64,000 nt of DNA from JALCRY01 sp050946575 (GCA_050946575.1 JBMNVB010000009.1:10720-74719); one strand, 5' to 3'; shown: positions 9,801 to 16,936, counted from the first letter of the stretch. The notes: generated from the letters alone by a model not told the origin. Numbers and translations are program-made.

Positions 9801-10554
9801 GTATCAGTTAACGCAAAAATTCGAAAGCTTTAAGAAAATGGGATCGCAGAACGGATTGATCTACTACATACCTCCATGGAACACGAGCAAGTTAGATCCG
9901 ACTACAGGATTTGTCAATCTATTCTATGTTAAATACGAGAATGTTGAAAAGGCGCAGAAATTCTGGGATAAGTTTGACCGCATCTCGTATAATCCTGATG
10001 ATGACATTTTTGAATTTCAATTTGATTACAAAAATTTCACTGAACGCGCCGGAAATTCAAGAACAAAATGGACAGTCTGCAGTTACGGAAAACGGATCAG
10101 AGTATTCCGCAATAAGGAGAAGAATAATCAATGGGACAACGAAGAGATTGAATTGACATCTGAAATAAAATCACTTCTTGACAAGTACAACGTGAATTAT
10201 CATGTTAACGATATTAAAGGAGAATTGTCAGGTATCAACGATAAGGAATTTCAATCTAAAATGATATCATTGTTCCGCCTTATTCTGCAGATAAGGAACA
10301 GTAAATCGGGAACAGATATTGATTATATACAGTCATGCGTACGTAACCCGTCCGGAGAATTTTTCAATTCTGATACGGCATCAACGAATCTTCCTCAGGA
10401 TGCCGACGCGAACGGGGCATACAATATCGCAAGAAAAGGATTATATATTATTGAAAAAATAAAAAATACTCCTGATGATAAATTAAAAAAAATCAATTCC
10501 AGGATATCAAATGAAGAGTGGCTTATATACGCGCAGGAGCATGTAATAAATTGA
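6841..10554 (+). CDS. cas12a: CRISPR-associated endonuclease Cas12a (Cpf1), type V-A
   Basis: A 1237-residue RNA-guided DNA nuclease. Start is ATG 6841 with GGAGG nine bases before; an upstream frame extension from 6799 lacks a ribosome site. The protein opens with the usual MSDFYSNFIGMYPVSRTLRF. WED/PAM region: RKPYSTEKFKLNF (about 512-524). Pre-crRNA processing triad equivalent to FnCas12a H843/K852/K869 is present as H773, K782 and K799. RuvC-I has IIGVDRGERNLLY with D846, RuvC-II has VLEDLNSGFKRGR with E939, and RuvC-III has DADANGAY with D1189. Nuc-domain Arg is R1152 in QIRNSKSG. All catalytic positions are therefore intact. The length is at the short end for the family. The gene is much more AT-rich than the flanking housekeeping genes, suggesting acquisition. 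It heads a cas12a-cas4-cas1-cas2 operon; the stop overlaps the cas4 start. Confidence 0.98.
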   Translation: MSDFYSNFIGMYPVSRTLRFELKPVAETLSNIEKSDMLCEDEHRDESAKKVKKIIDEYHKKFIERTLSDLKLSDLDTYYSVYNKSPKDVDDRKLMSKLEQSMREQIAGKMTKDDEYNNLFDNKNFIQKTLIAETADDEQKNRLVKEFKNFTTYFTGFFDNRENLYSPEDKNTAVGHRIVNDNLPKFLDNMKQFERIINCGLNSEIDEISSEADPFLNGDTLKSFFELDHFNSVMTQSGIDRYNAVVGVVNSHINKYNQGINKDDKSRKIGKMKPLYKQILSDRDRLFELPEMFETDQEVIDSVNNFADSLNKNEDIIEKVKNLLSGLDKFDLRRIYLTNDNQMNSMSKSIFDGDYRKIKDLIEEEYYNQHPGNHTQTYEKKKNSFLKSIKSYSIEDLQDIMPAGSGPVIVDYFCNGIKEICNDISASENEFRKLSDKPYPQQKNLMKDEKSSAVIKKYLDSILGLRRFIRPLLGSGTESDKDDLFYGEFDVVWEYIDLISPLYNKVRNYLTRKPYSTEKFKLNFSCSNFLDSWARNYENKNGELFEKDGIFYLGILNKKLSRDEIELLENGGGGNNPVRLRIFSQKPDSKNIPRLFIRSKREKFSPAVNKYNLPVNDIIDLYDNKKFKTDYKKQDEGVFRDSLNKLIEYYEEGLAKHDDYKIFDYDWKPSNQYESIADFCDDAVAQSYKVEKVPISWEKLLDLVKQDKIYLFKIWNKDFSEFSKGTPNMHTIYWRMLFDDRNINAKPVKLKLNGNAEIFYRKKSIDSSKTTHHEAGKPIENKNSNNEKKKSSFDYEIIKDRRFTVDKFQFHVPITLNFGSTQRDDINETVNRAIKYNGVTHIIGVDRGERNLLYVVVIDDKGKIVEQRSLNEIIAEYNDRKYVTDYHTLLDKKEKERDEARKQWKTIENIKELKEGYMSQVIHVLTTLMVKYNAVLVLEDLNSGFKRGRQKVEKQVYQKFEAMMVNKLNYLADKHLEADEEGGVLAAYQLTQKFESFKKMGSQNGLIYYIPPWNTSKLDPTTGFVNLFYVKYENVEKAQKFWDKFDRISYNPDDDIFEFQFDYKNFTERAGNSRTKWTVCSYGKRIRVFRNKEKNNQWDNEEIELTSEIKSLLDKYNVNYHVNDIKGELSGINDKEFQSKMISLFRLILQIRNSKSGTDIDYIQSCVRNPSGEFFNSDTASTNLPQDADANGAYNIARKGLYIIEKIKNTPDDKLKKINSRISNEEWLIYAQEHVIN

Positions 10555-11111
10555 TCGAAGATGTAATAAAAATTACTCAACTAAATGACTTCATCTTCTG
10601 TCCGGCATCGATATATTTTCACAATTTGTATGGCGGACAGGAGACGATGTTATTTCAGAATAATGCACAAGTAAGCGGGAAAAGCGCTCACGCAAATATT
10701 GATAATAATAAATATTCGACAAGAGCGGATGTACTGGCCGGGATAGATGTTTATTCGGAAAAATATCGATTGGTGGGCAAAATTGATATATTTTTTGAGA
10801 AGTCCGGTTTACTGGTTGAAAGGAAAAAGAAAATAAAAAAGATTTTTGACGGATATATATTTCAGCTATATGGTCAGTATTTCGCGATGGCTGAAATGGG
10901 TTATAAAGTCAATAAGCTAAAATTATACAGCATTGACGATAACCGATCCTACCCGGTTCCGCTGCCCGAAGAAGATGCTGAGATGTTCGAAAAGTTTGAA
11001 CGCCTGATAAATGACATCAGAAATTTTGATATGAATGACTTTACCCAAAGCAATCCCGACAAATGCAGTAATTGTATCTATGAGTCGGCTTGTGACAGGA
11101 GCATCAAATGA
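10551..11111 (+). CDS. cas4: CRISPR adaptation exonuclease Cas4
   Basis: A 186-residue Cas4 (RecB-like, PAM-selecting prespacer trimming). The four cluster cysteines are C17 (FIFCPASIYF) near the N-terminus and C172, C175 and C181 (KCSNCIYESACD) at the C-terminus. The RecB core is visible as VGKIDIFFEKSGLLVERKKK (acidic residues and the E-x-K lysine) followed by QLYGQYFAMAEMGYK. I place the start at TTG 10551, overlapping the cas12a stop as TTGA, with AGGAG at 10535-10539; an alternative GTG at 10518 would add 11 residues. It overlaps cas1 by ATGA. Confidence 0.93.
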   Translation: MIEDVIKITQLNDFIFCPASIYFHNLYGGQETMLFQNNAQVSGKSAHANIDNNKYSTRADVLAGIDVYSEKYRLVGKIDIFFEKSGLLVERKKKIKKIFDGYIFQLYGQYFAMAEMGYKVNKLKLYSIDDNRSYPVPLPEEDAEMFEKFERLINDIRNFDMNDFTQSNPDKCSNCIYESACDRSIK

Positions 11112-12067
11112 TTTCGCGGCCTGATTTCGAAAAAAAGCAAATACTATTCGTGTTCCCGAGAGAGGGCGATAAAATGTCATTTTCCAATGACAATATAGTA
11201 ATAAAGGATAAAGACGGGAAGATCAAACATCAATCGACCTGCTACCGATTGTTCATGGTGTTCGTTGTAGGAGATATGACCATTACGACCGGTTTAATAA
11301 AAAGAGCTCAGCGTTTCGGATTCACGATACATCTGATGACAAGCGGCATGAAAGGCTATCAGATTCTGGGGTCGCATATGGAAGGAAACATTTTACTTCA
11401 CAAAAAACAATATGAATACCATGGACTGGGACTTGCCAGACATATTATTGAGAATAAAATCGATTGCCAGACGGCTGCGATACGGAGTCTGCGAATAAAA
11501 TCAGAAGACGCCAGTACTCGCCTCGGCTTATTAAAAAAATATAGAGAAGACCTTTCCTCAAAAAAATCCTTGCAAGAATTGCTGGGTATTGAGGGAATAG
11601 CCGCTCGTGTTTATTTTCGGGAAATATTCAGCACTGCTGAATGGAAAGGAAGAAAACCGCAGATCAAACCTGATTATATCAATAGTTGTCTTGATATCGG
11701 ATATACGATATTATTTAATATTATTGATTCGATACTTGGTATATATGACTTCGATAAATATTGCGGTGTTCTGCACACGAGTTTTTACATGCGAAAATCT
11801 CTGGTATGTGATTTAATGGAGCCTATGAGATATATGATTGATCTGCAAGTAAGGAAAAGTATTAACTATGGGCAAATCAAACCTGAAGATTTTAAGGAAA
11901 TCAATCATAGGTATGTACTTCAGTGGAAACAATCACCAAAATACACAAGAATGATGTTAGAACCCATTCTTAACAAAAAAGAGGATATATTTTTATATAT
12001 ACAGGATTATTATCGAAGTTTCATGAAGGATAAGGAGATAAACGAATTTCCCGTTTTCAAAATGTGA
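11108..12067 (+). CDS. cas1: CRISPR integrase Cas1
   Basis: A 319-residue Cas1, the catalytic subunit of the spacer integrase. Metal-binding residues match the family pattern: E162 in LLGIEGIAARVYF, H223 in GVLHTSFYMRKSL, and D235/E238 in VCDLMEPMRYMID. The start ATG overlaps the cas4 stop (ATGA); an internal ATG at 11174 would remove the first 22 residues and is less likely because of the tight operon coupling. Works with Cas2 and Cas4 to insert spacers next to the leader at 12348-12471. Confidence 0.95.
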   Translation: MISRPDFEKKQILFVFPREGDKMSFSNDNIVIKDKDGKIKHQSTCYRLFMVFVVGDMTITTGLIKRAQRFGFTIHLMTSGMKGYQILGSHMEGNILLHKKQYEYHGLGLARHIIENKIDCQTAAIRSLRIKSEDASTRLGLLKKYREDLSSKKSLQELLGIEGIAARVYFREIFSTAEWKGRKPQIKPDYINSCLDIGYTILFNIIDSILGIYDFDKYCGVLHTSFYMRKSLVCDLMEPMRYMIDLQVRKSINYGQIKPEDFKEINHRYVLQWKQSPKYTRMMLEPILNKKEDIFLYIQDYYRSFMKDKEINEFPVFKM

Positions 12068-12071
12068 TAAA

Positions 12072-12347
12072 ATGTTACTAGTGAGTTATGATATTTCAGA
12101 TAACAAACTGAGAACACGTTTCGCCAAATTTCTCAAGAAGTTTGGTTACAGGCTGCAATATTCAGTTTTTCAAATCGACAATAGTGAGAGAATGCTGTCG
12201 ATCATAAATGAAGAAATAAAGAATAATTTTGAGAAACAGTTTTCAGAGTCGGATAGCGTGATAATCATTAGACTTAACCCCAGATGTGAGATAACACGAT
12301 ATGGTTATGCAAAAAATGAAGAAGAAAATTATTTTATTGTAGAATAG
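12072..12347 (+). CDS. cas2: CRISPR adaptation protein Cas2
   Basis: A 91-residue ferredoxin-fold Cas2, the structural partner of the Cas1 dimers. It starts MLLVSYDISDNKLRTR with the family Asp at D7, then the typical YSVFQIDNS strand and a terminal strand ENYFIVE. It begins four bases after the cas1 stop and ends with TAG, directly before the CRISPR leader. Confidence 0.94.
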   Translation: MLLVSYDISDNKLRTRFAKFLKKFGYRLQYSVFQIDNSERMLSIINEEIKNNFEKQFSESDSVIIIRLNPRCEITRYGYAKNEEENYFIVE

Positions 12348-12471
12348 CGCAACCTATGGTGTTTATAATGAAATATGAGTAGATATGATGCTTTTAAGCG
12401 GTAAAGTTGTTAAAACGAAACAGAAAATAAGCCGTATTATCATGGATATTTGTAAAATGATAGTTGTAAGA
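12348..12471 (+). promoter_or_regulatory. CRISPR leader with array promoter
   Basis: An AT-rich 124-base stretch between cas2 and the first repeat. A -10-like TATAAT lies at 12364-12369; the -35 is weak. About seven bases beyond it, GTAGATATGATG (12379-12390) exactly repeats the junction of the first repeat and first spacer (12502-12513). No open frame. Confidence 0.65.
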
Positions 12472-14269
12472 GCTTAGAAGACGAAATGAATTTCTACTAT
12501 CGTAGATATGATGACTTCAAGTCTGAACTGAATGAGCTTAGAAGACGAAATGAATTTCTACTATCGTAGATAAACAGCGGTTTCAATATCACGCATCAAG
12601 CTTAGAAGACGAAATGAATTTCTACTATCGTAGATAAGAACTTTATTCTTTCCTGTAAACGGCTTAGAAGACGAAATGAATTTCTACTATCGTAGATCCC
12701 TCAAAATAGGTCAAAATAAGTCATTGCTTAGAAGACGAAATGAATTTCTACTATCGTAGATATAAAATCACCTGTCCTTATGATAATGGCTTAGAAGACG
12801 AAATGAATTTCTACTATCGTAGATCTCGTGCCATGATAAGGCCCTTGCTGTGCTTAGAAGACGAAATGAATTTCTACTATCGTAGATTAATTCTTGCGCA
12901 AGATATATCATTTGGCTTAGAAGACGAAATGAATTTCTACTATCGTAGATATGCCCTTGATAACGAGTTCAGGCAAGCTTAGAAGACGAAATGAATTTCT
13001 ACTATCGTAGATAAACGGCGGAAGAAGCAAAAAAAGCATGCTTAGAAGACGAAATGAATTTCTACTATCGTAGATAACTGCCTTATCCCATCATCGTCCA
13101 CGCTTAGAAGACGAAATGAATTTCTACTATCGTAGATCACCGCGCGAATGAATGCGACTGGGTGCTTAGAAGACGAAATGAATTTCTACTATCGTAGATA
13201 GATAAAATATAAATAATGTATTGACATGCTTAGAAGACGAAATGAATTTCTACTATCGTAGATCCGTTCTACAAGCTGCACCGTATAATAGCTTAGAAGA
13301 CGAAATGAATTTCTACTATCGTAGATGTTGCTCTCATCATGGCGCTTGCGCTGCTTAGAAGACGAAATGAATTTCTACTATCGTAGATTATCTGCGCCGA
13401 GCATCGGAGTTCGTCGCTTAGAAGACGAAATGAATTTCTACTATCGTAGATCCAACTATCTTCAGGATGTCCTGCTCGGCTTAGAAGACGAAATGAATTT
13501 CTACTATCGTAGATCCGGTAATAGCGCCGCCGGTGTCCTCAAGCTTAGAAGACGAAATGAATTTCTACTATCGTAGATTCTGTTGTCGTGTAATCGCCGT
13601 CGGCGCTTAGAAGACGAAATGAATTTCTACTATCGTAGATGGTCCGCCGCTACAGTGATGTACGCTCGCTTAGAAGACGAAATGAATTTCTACTATCGTA
13701 GATCGCAATGATTCCGTGAGTGCGTCAATGGCTTAGAAGACGAAATGAATTTCTACTATCGTAGATCAAGCGAGGTCGGCGATCTCCCACGCTGCTTAGA
13801 AGACGAAATGAATTTCTACTATCGTAGATAACGGGTATGGAACAATCCGGAAGTGTGCTTAGAAGACGAAATGAATTTCTACTATCGTAGATGGGAACAT
13901 TAGGGAACAAATAAACACATGCTTAGAAGACGAAATGAATTTCTACTATCGTAGATTGCAATATATGAACGCGTGAATGCCAGCTTAGAAGACGAAATGA
14001 ATTTCTACTATCGTAGATACAAGTTGTCCGTGTCCTTATATGTACGCTTAGAAGACGAAATGAATTTCTACTATCGTAGATCAGACCGTCACTGAGCATA
14101 TTGATTTCACTTAGAAGACGAAATGAATTTCTACTATCGTAGATAATAAGTATCCAGTGACAATGTATTAGGCTTAGAAGACGAAATGAATTTCTACTAT
14201 CGTAGATGAGTATCAGCGCAAAGTTAGCAACGGGCTTAGAAGACGAAATGTATTTCTACTATATACAAA
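12472..14269 (+). CRISPR. Type V-A CRISPR array, 29 repeats and 28 spacers
   Basis: Thirty-six-base direct repeats beginning GCTTAGAAGACGAAATG and ending in the handle AATTTCTACTATCGTAGAT. The handle forms the Cas12a pseudoknot-type hairpin TCTAC/GTAGA with loop TATC. Repeat starts: 12472, 12536, 12600, 12662, 12726, 12789, 12852, 12915, 12977, 13040, 13102, 13164, 13228, 13291, 13353, 13416, 13479, 13543, 13605, 13668, 13731, 13794, 13857, 13921, 13983, 14046, 14109, 14172, 14234. Spacers are 26-28 bases and all differ. The repeat at 14109 has A instead of G at its first base. The last (14234-14269) is degenerate, losing the GTAGA arm, which marks the leader-distal end. Array orientation follows the cas operon. 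Confidence 0.98.
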
Positions 14270-14300
14270 TTATTCGTCAGATATTGAATTGTTACCAATG

Positions 14301-14362
14301 AAAAAAAACGGGGCCTTACAGGTCGGCCAATGGTCGGTATCCGTATTTTCGCCCCAGTCTTT
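14301..14362 (-). ncRNA. Candidate small structured RNA, copy 1
   Basis: Read on the minus strand: TTGACC (14397-14392), a 17-base spacer, TAAATT (14374-14369), then a transcript of about 60 nt. The outer stem GGGGC/GCCCC (14355-14351 with 14314-14310) is followed at once by a run of eight T, a good intrinsic terminator. A middle stem TACGG/CTGTA lies inside. The core aligns with copy 2 at 14518-14585. No open frame and no CRISPR-repeat similarity. It points towards the end of the CRISPR array. Function unknown. Confidence 0.55.
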
Positions 14363-14391
14363 TTAATAAATTTATCAAATATAACACGACG

Positions 14392-14450
14392 GGTCAAGAT
14401 TTTCGATTAAGAAACAAAGCCCTTAACACGTATGTCCCGAACGATATACG
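14392..14450 (-). promoter_or_regulatory. Conserved upstream block of small RNA copy 1
   Basis: About 57 bases ending at the -35 are roughly 80 per cent identical (by eye) to 14615-14672 upstream of copy 2. Shared plus-strand words include GGTCAAGATTT, ACAAAG, TAACAC and CCCGAACGATA. This is longer than a core promoter and suggests a shared regulator site. Confidence 0.55.
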
Positions 14451-14517
14451 TTTTTCTCTTCCGGAAGAATGTGTCGCATCACTATTTTATTGCTCTGCGG
14501 TAAATGCTGAAGTCTGC

Positions 14518-14585
14518 CAATAAAGAAGGCGGTAAGCTACAGTTCGACAATAATGCCGAGGTCTGTATTTATCTTACCGCCCTCT
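14518..14585 (-). ncRNA. Candidate small structured RNA, copy 2
   Basis: Minus-strand promoter TTGACC (14620-14615), a 17-base spacer, TATTCT (14597-14592). The outer stem is GGCGGTAAG/CTTACCGCC (9 bp; 14581-14573 with 14536-14528). The middle stem is TACAG/CTGTA, and the inner stem is TCGGC/GTCGA with a G-U pair that exists only on the minus strand. A weak T-rich tail (TTCTTTATT) follows. Homologous to copy 1 in core and upstream block while the outer stem differs in sequence yet stays paired. Confidence 0.55.
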
Positions 14586-14614
14586 GTGATAAGAATATCG
14601 TATTTCATGCAAGT

Positions 14615-14672
14615 GGTCAAGATTTCCGACTACAGAGACAAAGTCCCTAACACATACGGCCCGAACGATACA
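14615..14672 (-). promoter_or_regulatory. Conserved upstream block of small RNA copy 2
   Basis: Counterpart of 14392-14450, with one inserted base and about ten substitutions. It contains the -35 TTGACC at its downstream end. Confidence 0.5.
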
Positions 14673-14688
14673 TTCTCACCGTATATAT

Positions 14689-14724
14689 AAGACCTGGCAC
14701 GCGGATCAGTGTGTCAGGTCTTTT
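14689..14724 (+). terminator. Intrinsic terminator, plus strand
   Basis: AAGACCTGGCAC pairs with GTGTCAGGTCTT in a 12-bp stem around a 10-base loop, ending in TTTT. The single non-Watson-Crick pair is G-U on the plus strand but A-C on the minus strand, so it is better for plus-strand transcripts, such as read-through from the CRISPR array. Confidence 0.65.
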
Positions 14725-14761
14725 ACATATTGCTTATCTGTCCCGCGCAGGCTTCTGAATA

Positions 14762-15322
14762 TTACGGTTCTATTTTCTTGAGCAGCTTTGCGGGAACGCC
14801 CGCGTATATGCAGTTGTCGGGCACATCGTGCGTTACGACGGCGCCGGCAGCTATGACAACATTACTGCCGACAGTAACTCCCGGAAGGATAATAGCGTTC
14901 GCTCCGACCCAGACGTCGTCGCCGATTACCACAGGATCCCCCTTGGCCATATGAGCCCTGCGCCTCTCTGCATTGATGGGGTGGCCGACGGTCGTGATCA
15001 CTACACCGGGCGCGAGCATGACATTGTCGCCGATCGTGACAGGCGCGATGTCGAGGATCGTTACGTTGTAATTCGAGGTGAAATTGTCGCCGACGCAGAT
15101 GTTGCGGCCGCAGTCGCACCTGAATCCTTTCTGGACGGCCGGGCTGCCCTTGCTCGGGCCGAAAAGATTCTCCTTAACGAAAGCCGCGCGTGTCTCCATG
15201 TCGTCGCTCGGTATCTTTTCCAGTTCGTCGCAGACGCGGACGGCGTTCTGCTTCCTTGCTTCTACTTCGGGGTCGTCAAAACAGTATTCGAGGCCCGCTT
15301 CGAGTTTTTCGAGTTCAGTCAT
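14762..15322 (-). CDS. Maltose/galactoside-type O-acetyltransferase (hexapeptide repeat)
   Basis: A 186-residue left-handed beta-helix acyltransferase of the LacA/Maa/NodL family, which transfers acetyl from acetyl-CoA to a sugar hydroxyl. It has the N-terminal Mac domain (MTELEKLEAGLEYCF, FDDPEVEARKQNA) and hexapeptide turns from about residue 70. The catalytic His motif is ITTVGHPINAERR, followed by DDVWVGANAIILPGVTVG and the closing YAGVPAKLLKKI. Start chosen at 15322, preceded by AAAGGAG on the minus strand; the frame extends upstream to 15424 without a ribosome site. It is the only minus-strand gene next to the small RNA pair. Sugar specificity is unknown. Confidence 0.9.
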   Translation of the reverse strand: MTELEKLEAGLEYCFDDPEVEARKQNAVRVCDELEKIPSDDMETRAAFVKENLFGPSKGSPAVQKGFRCDCGRNICVGDNFTSNYNVTILDIAPVTIGDNVMLAPGVVITTVGHPINAERRRAHMAKGDPVVIGDDVWVGANAIILPGVTVGSNVVIAAGAVVTHDVPDNCIYAGVPAKLLKKIEP

Positions 15323-15445
15323 AGTATTTTCTCCTTTGTATAGTAATTTATCACTCCGCGGGGATGGGCGCAATGGCGGCTGGCCTGACGGAGCGAGAGA
15401 TTTTGTGTCGGCCGCGGTCTGCATCTTTTTTTGTGCAAAAACCGC

Positions 15446-15469
15446 ATCAATGCGCTGTTTTGCATTGAT
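15446..15469. promoter_or_regulatory. Inverted octamer pair, possible operator
   Basis: ATCAATGC (15446-15453), eight bases, GCATTGAT (15462-15469): a perfect inverted repeat in the divergent region between the acetyltransferase and the CoA transferase, about 40 bases upstream of the latter's -35. The octamer is also widespread in the window, so a local operator role is uncertain. Confidence 0.4.
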
Positions 15470-15510
15470 TATGGTCGTATTTTCGCGTTATCGGGGATTT
15501 TGCACTTTTA

Positions 15511-15541
15511 TTGACAGGGCCTGAGTGTATTCTGATATAAT
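15511..15541 (+). promoter_or_regulatory. Promoter of the CoA transferase gene
   Basis: TTGACA (15511-15516), a 19-base spacer, and an extended -10 TGATATAAT (15533-15541), 30 bases before the ATG. Confidence 0.75.
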
Positions 15542-15570
15542 GAAATGGACTGTAAAAGGAGGAGTATAAC

Positions 15571-16878
15571 ATGGATGTTCGCAAAATGTACGAGGAGAAA
15601 AAGAAGACGCCGGAGCAGATGGCGGAATATTTGCAGCCGGGAGACAAGATAGCCTGTTCGTCGGCTACGGGTGAACCGCCCGTGCTGGTGAGGGCTATCG
15701 TTGATTATATAAAGAAAAACAACATCAGGGGCTGCACGTATTCGATGTGTCATATGCTGCCGCGCGGGCTCGGTTATGAGGATCCCGAGATGCAGGGGCT
15801 GCTGACGCCGGTGAGTTATTTCTTCGGCGGGAGCGAGTGCAGGGGGATGTGCCGCGAGGGGCGCGCCGACTATATCCCGAACCATCTGCACGAACTCGGA
15901 GAAGTCATAACCAGATACCATAAGCCGCGCATTGCCGTCGAGCTCGTATCGCCGATGGACGAGAACGGGTATTTCAGCCGCGGCGTGAGTGCGGTAGAAG
16001 GTAAGGAAGAAGCCGAAGCGGCGGATATCGTGCTGCTCGAGGTCACTCCTCATATGCCGCGCGTGCTCGGCGATTCGTTCATCCATATCTCGGAAGTCAC
16101 GGCATTCTGCGAGACGGATTCGGAGCTGCCGGTCGTCCCGATGCAGGAGCCTTCGGAAGAAGACAAGAAAATAGCGGCGTTCATTGCAGAGAGAGTGCCG
16201 GACGGTGCGTGCATCCAGCTCGGGATAGGGAAAATGCCGGACGCTGTCGGGGCATTGCTTCAGTCGAAGAGGCATCTCGGCATCCATTCGGAGATGTTCT
16301 GCCCGAGCATGTACGAGCTCGTGAAAGCCGGGGCCGTTGATAACAGCAGGAAGCAGATCCACCGCGGCGTGTCGCTGTATGCCTTCGCGGCCGGAACGCC
16401 GGAAATGTACGATTATCTGAACGACAATCCGGCGGTGAACGCGTATCCGGCGGCCTATGTGAACGACCCGTATGTGATCGCGCAGAACGACAATGTGGTC
16501 TCCGTCAATGCCTGCCTCGAGGTCGATATTTTCGGCCAGGTGTGCTCGGAGTCGATCGGCCCGGTGCAGATCAGCGGATCCGGCGGGCAGCTCGACTATG
16601 TGCGCGGCGCGAAGATGTCGAAGGGCGGCATCGGTTTCGTAGCAATGCATTCCACCGCGAAGCACGGTACTATCTCAACGATAAAATCGATCCTGACGCC
16701 GGGCGCGCATGTGACGGTGCCGATGAACGACACGGACAATGTCGTCACAGAGTACGGCGTCGCGGAGCTGCGCGGAAAGAGCGCATCCGAGCGGGCGAAG
16801 GCCCTGATCGCGATCGCGCATCCTGACATGCGGGACAAGCTGACGTACGAAGCGAAAAAGATCGGGCTGATGATATAA
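15571..16878 (+). CDS. Acetyl-CoA hydrolase/transferase family (4-hydroxybutyrate- or butyrate/acetate-type CoA transferase)
   Basis: A 435-residue family I CoA transferase moving CoA between acyl groups in fermentation. Features: N-terminal fold with CSSATGEPPVLVRAI; GIGKMPDAVGALL (oxyanion/CoA glycine loop); and the active-site Glu segment NACLEVDIFGQVCSES. Then GSGGQLDYVRGAKMSKGG and the C-terminal VVTEYGVAELRGKS and IAHPDMRDKL typical of the cat1/abfT/4HbCT group. AAGGAGGAG precedes the ATG. It has its own strong promoter and terminator. Nearby Fe-ADH makes a butyrate or 4-hydroxybutyrate pathway plausible, but the exact acyl substrate is not readable from sequence. Confidence 0.87.
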   Translation: MDVRKMYEEKKKTPEQMAEYLQPGDKIACSSATGEPPVLVRAIVDYIKKNNIRGCTYSMCHMLPRGLGYEDPEMQGLLTPVSYFFGGSECRGMCREGRADYIPNHLHELGEVITRYHKPRIAVELVSPMDENGYFSRGVSAVEGKEEAEAADIVLLEVTPHMPRVLGDSFIHISEVTAFCETDSELPVVPMQEPSEEDKKIAAFIAERVPDGACIQLGIGKMPDAVGALLQSKRHLGIHSEMFCPSMYELVKAGAVDNSRKQIHRGVSLYAFAAGTPEMYDYLNDNPAVNAYPAAYVNDPYVIAQNDNVVSVNACLEVDIFGQVCSESIGPVQISGSGGQLDYVRGAKMSKGGIGFVAMHSTAKHGTISTIKSILTPGAHVTVPMNDTDNVVTEYGVAELRGKSASERAKALIAIAHPDMRDKLTYEAKKIGLMI

Positions 16879-16899
16879 GGAACATATTTGAATATAATG

Positions 16900-16936
16900 C
16901 CGGGGCTCTCCCAGAGGAAGGGTCCCGGATTTTTTT
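16900..16936 (+). terminator. Intrinsic terminator after the CoA transferase
   Basis: CCGGG and CCCGG close a hairpin with an inner CTCT/AGAG helix, followed by ATTTTTTT. Confidence 0.75.

Noticed and set aside
12740..13910. Open frames on both strands inside the CRISPR array, with a repeated peptide
   Set aside because: They are translations of the 36-base repeats, present because repeat plus spacer lengths keep the frame by chance; no ribosome sites.
14234..14269. Last CRISPR repeat as a functional handle
   Set aside because: It has lost the GTAGA arm and is the leader-distal end; normal terminal-repeat decay rather than a novelty.
6841..14300. Possible tracrRNA or scoutRNA
   Set aside because: Cas12a does not need one, and no anti-repeat sequence is visible around the array.
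14281..14372. Copy 1 stem as a plus-strand terminator of the CRISPR array only
   Set aside because: A plus-strand T-run (AGTCTTTTT) exists, but the minus-strand T8 directly after the stem and an aligned promoter shared with copy 2 favour a minus-strand RNA. Plus-strand use as well is not excluded.
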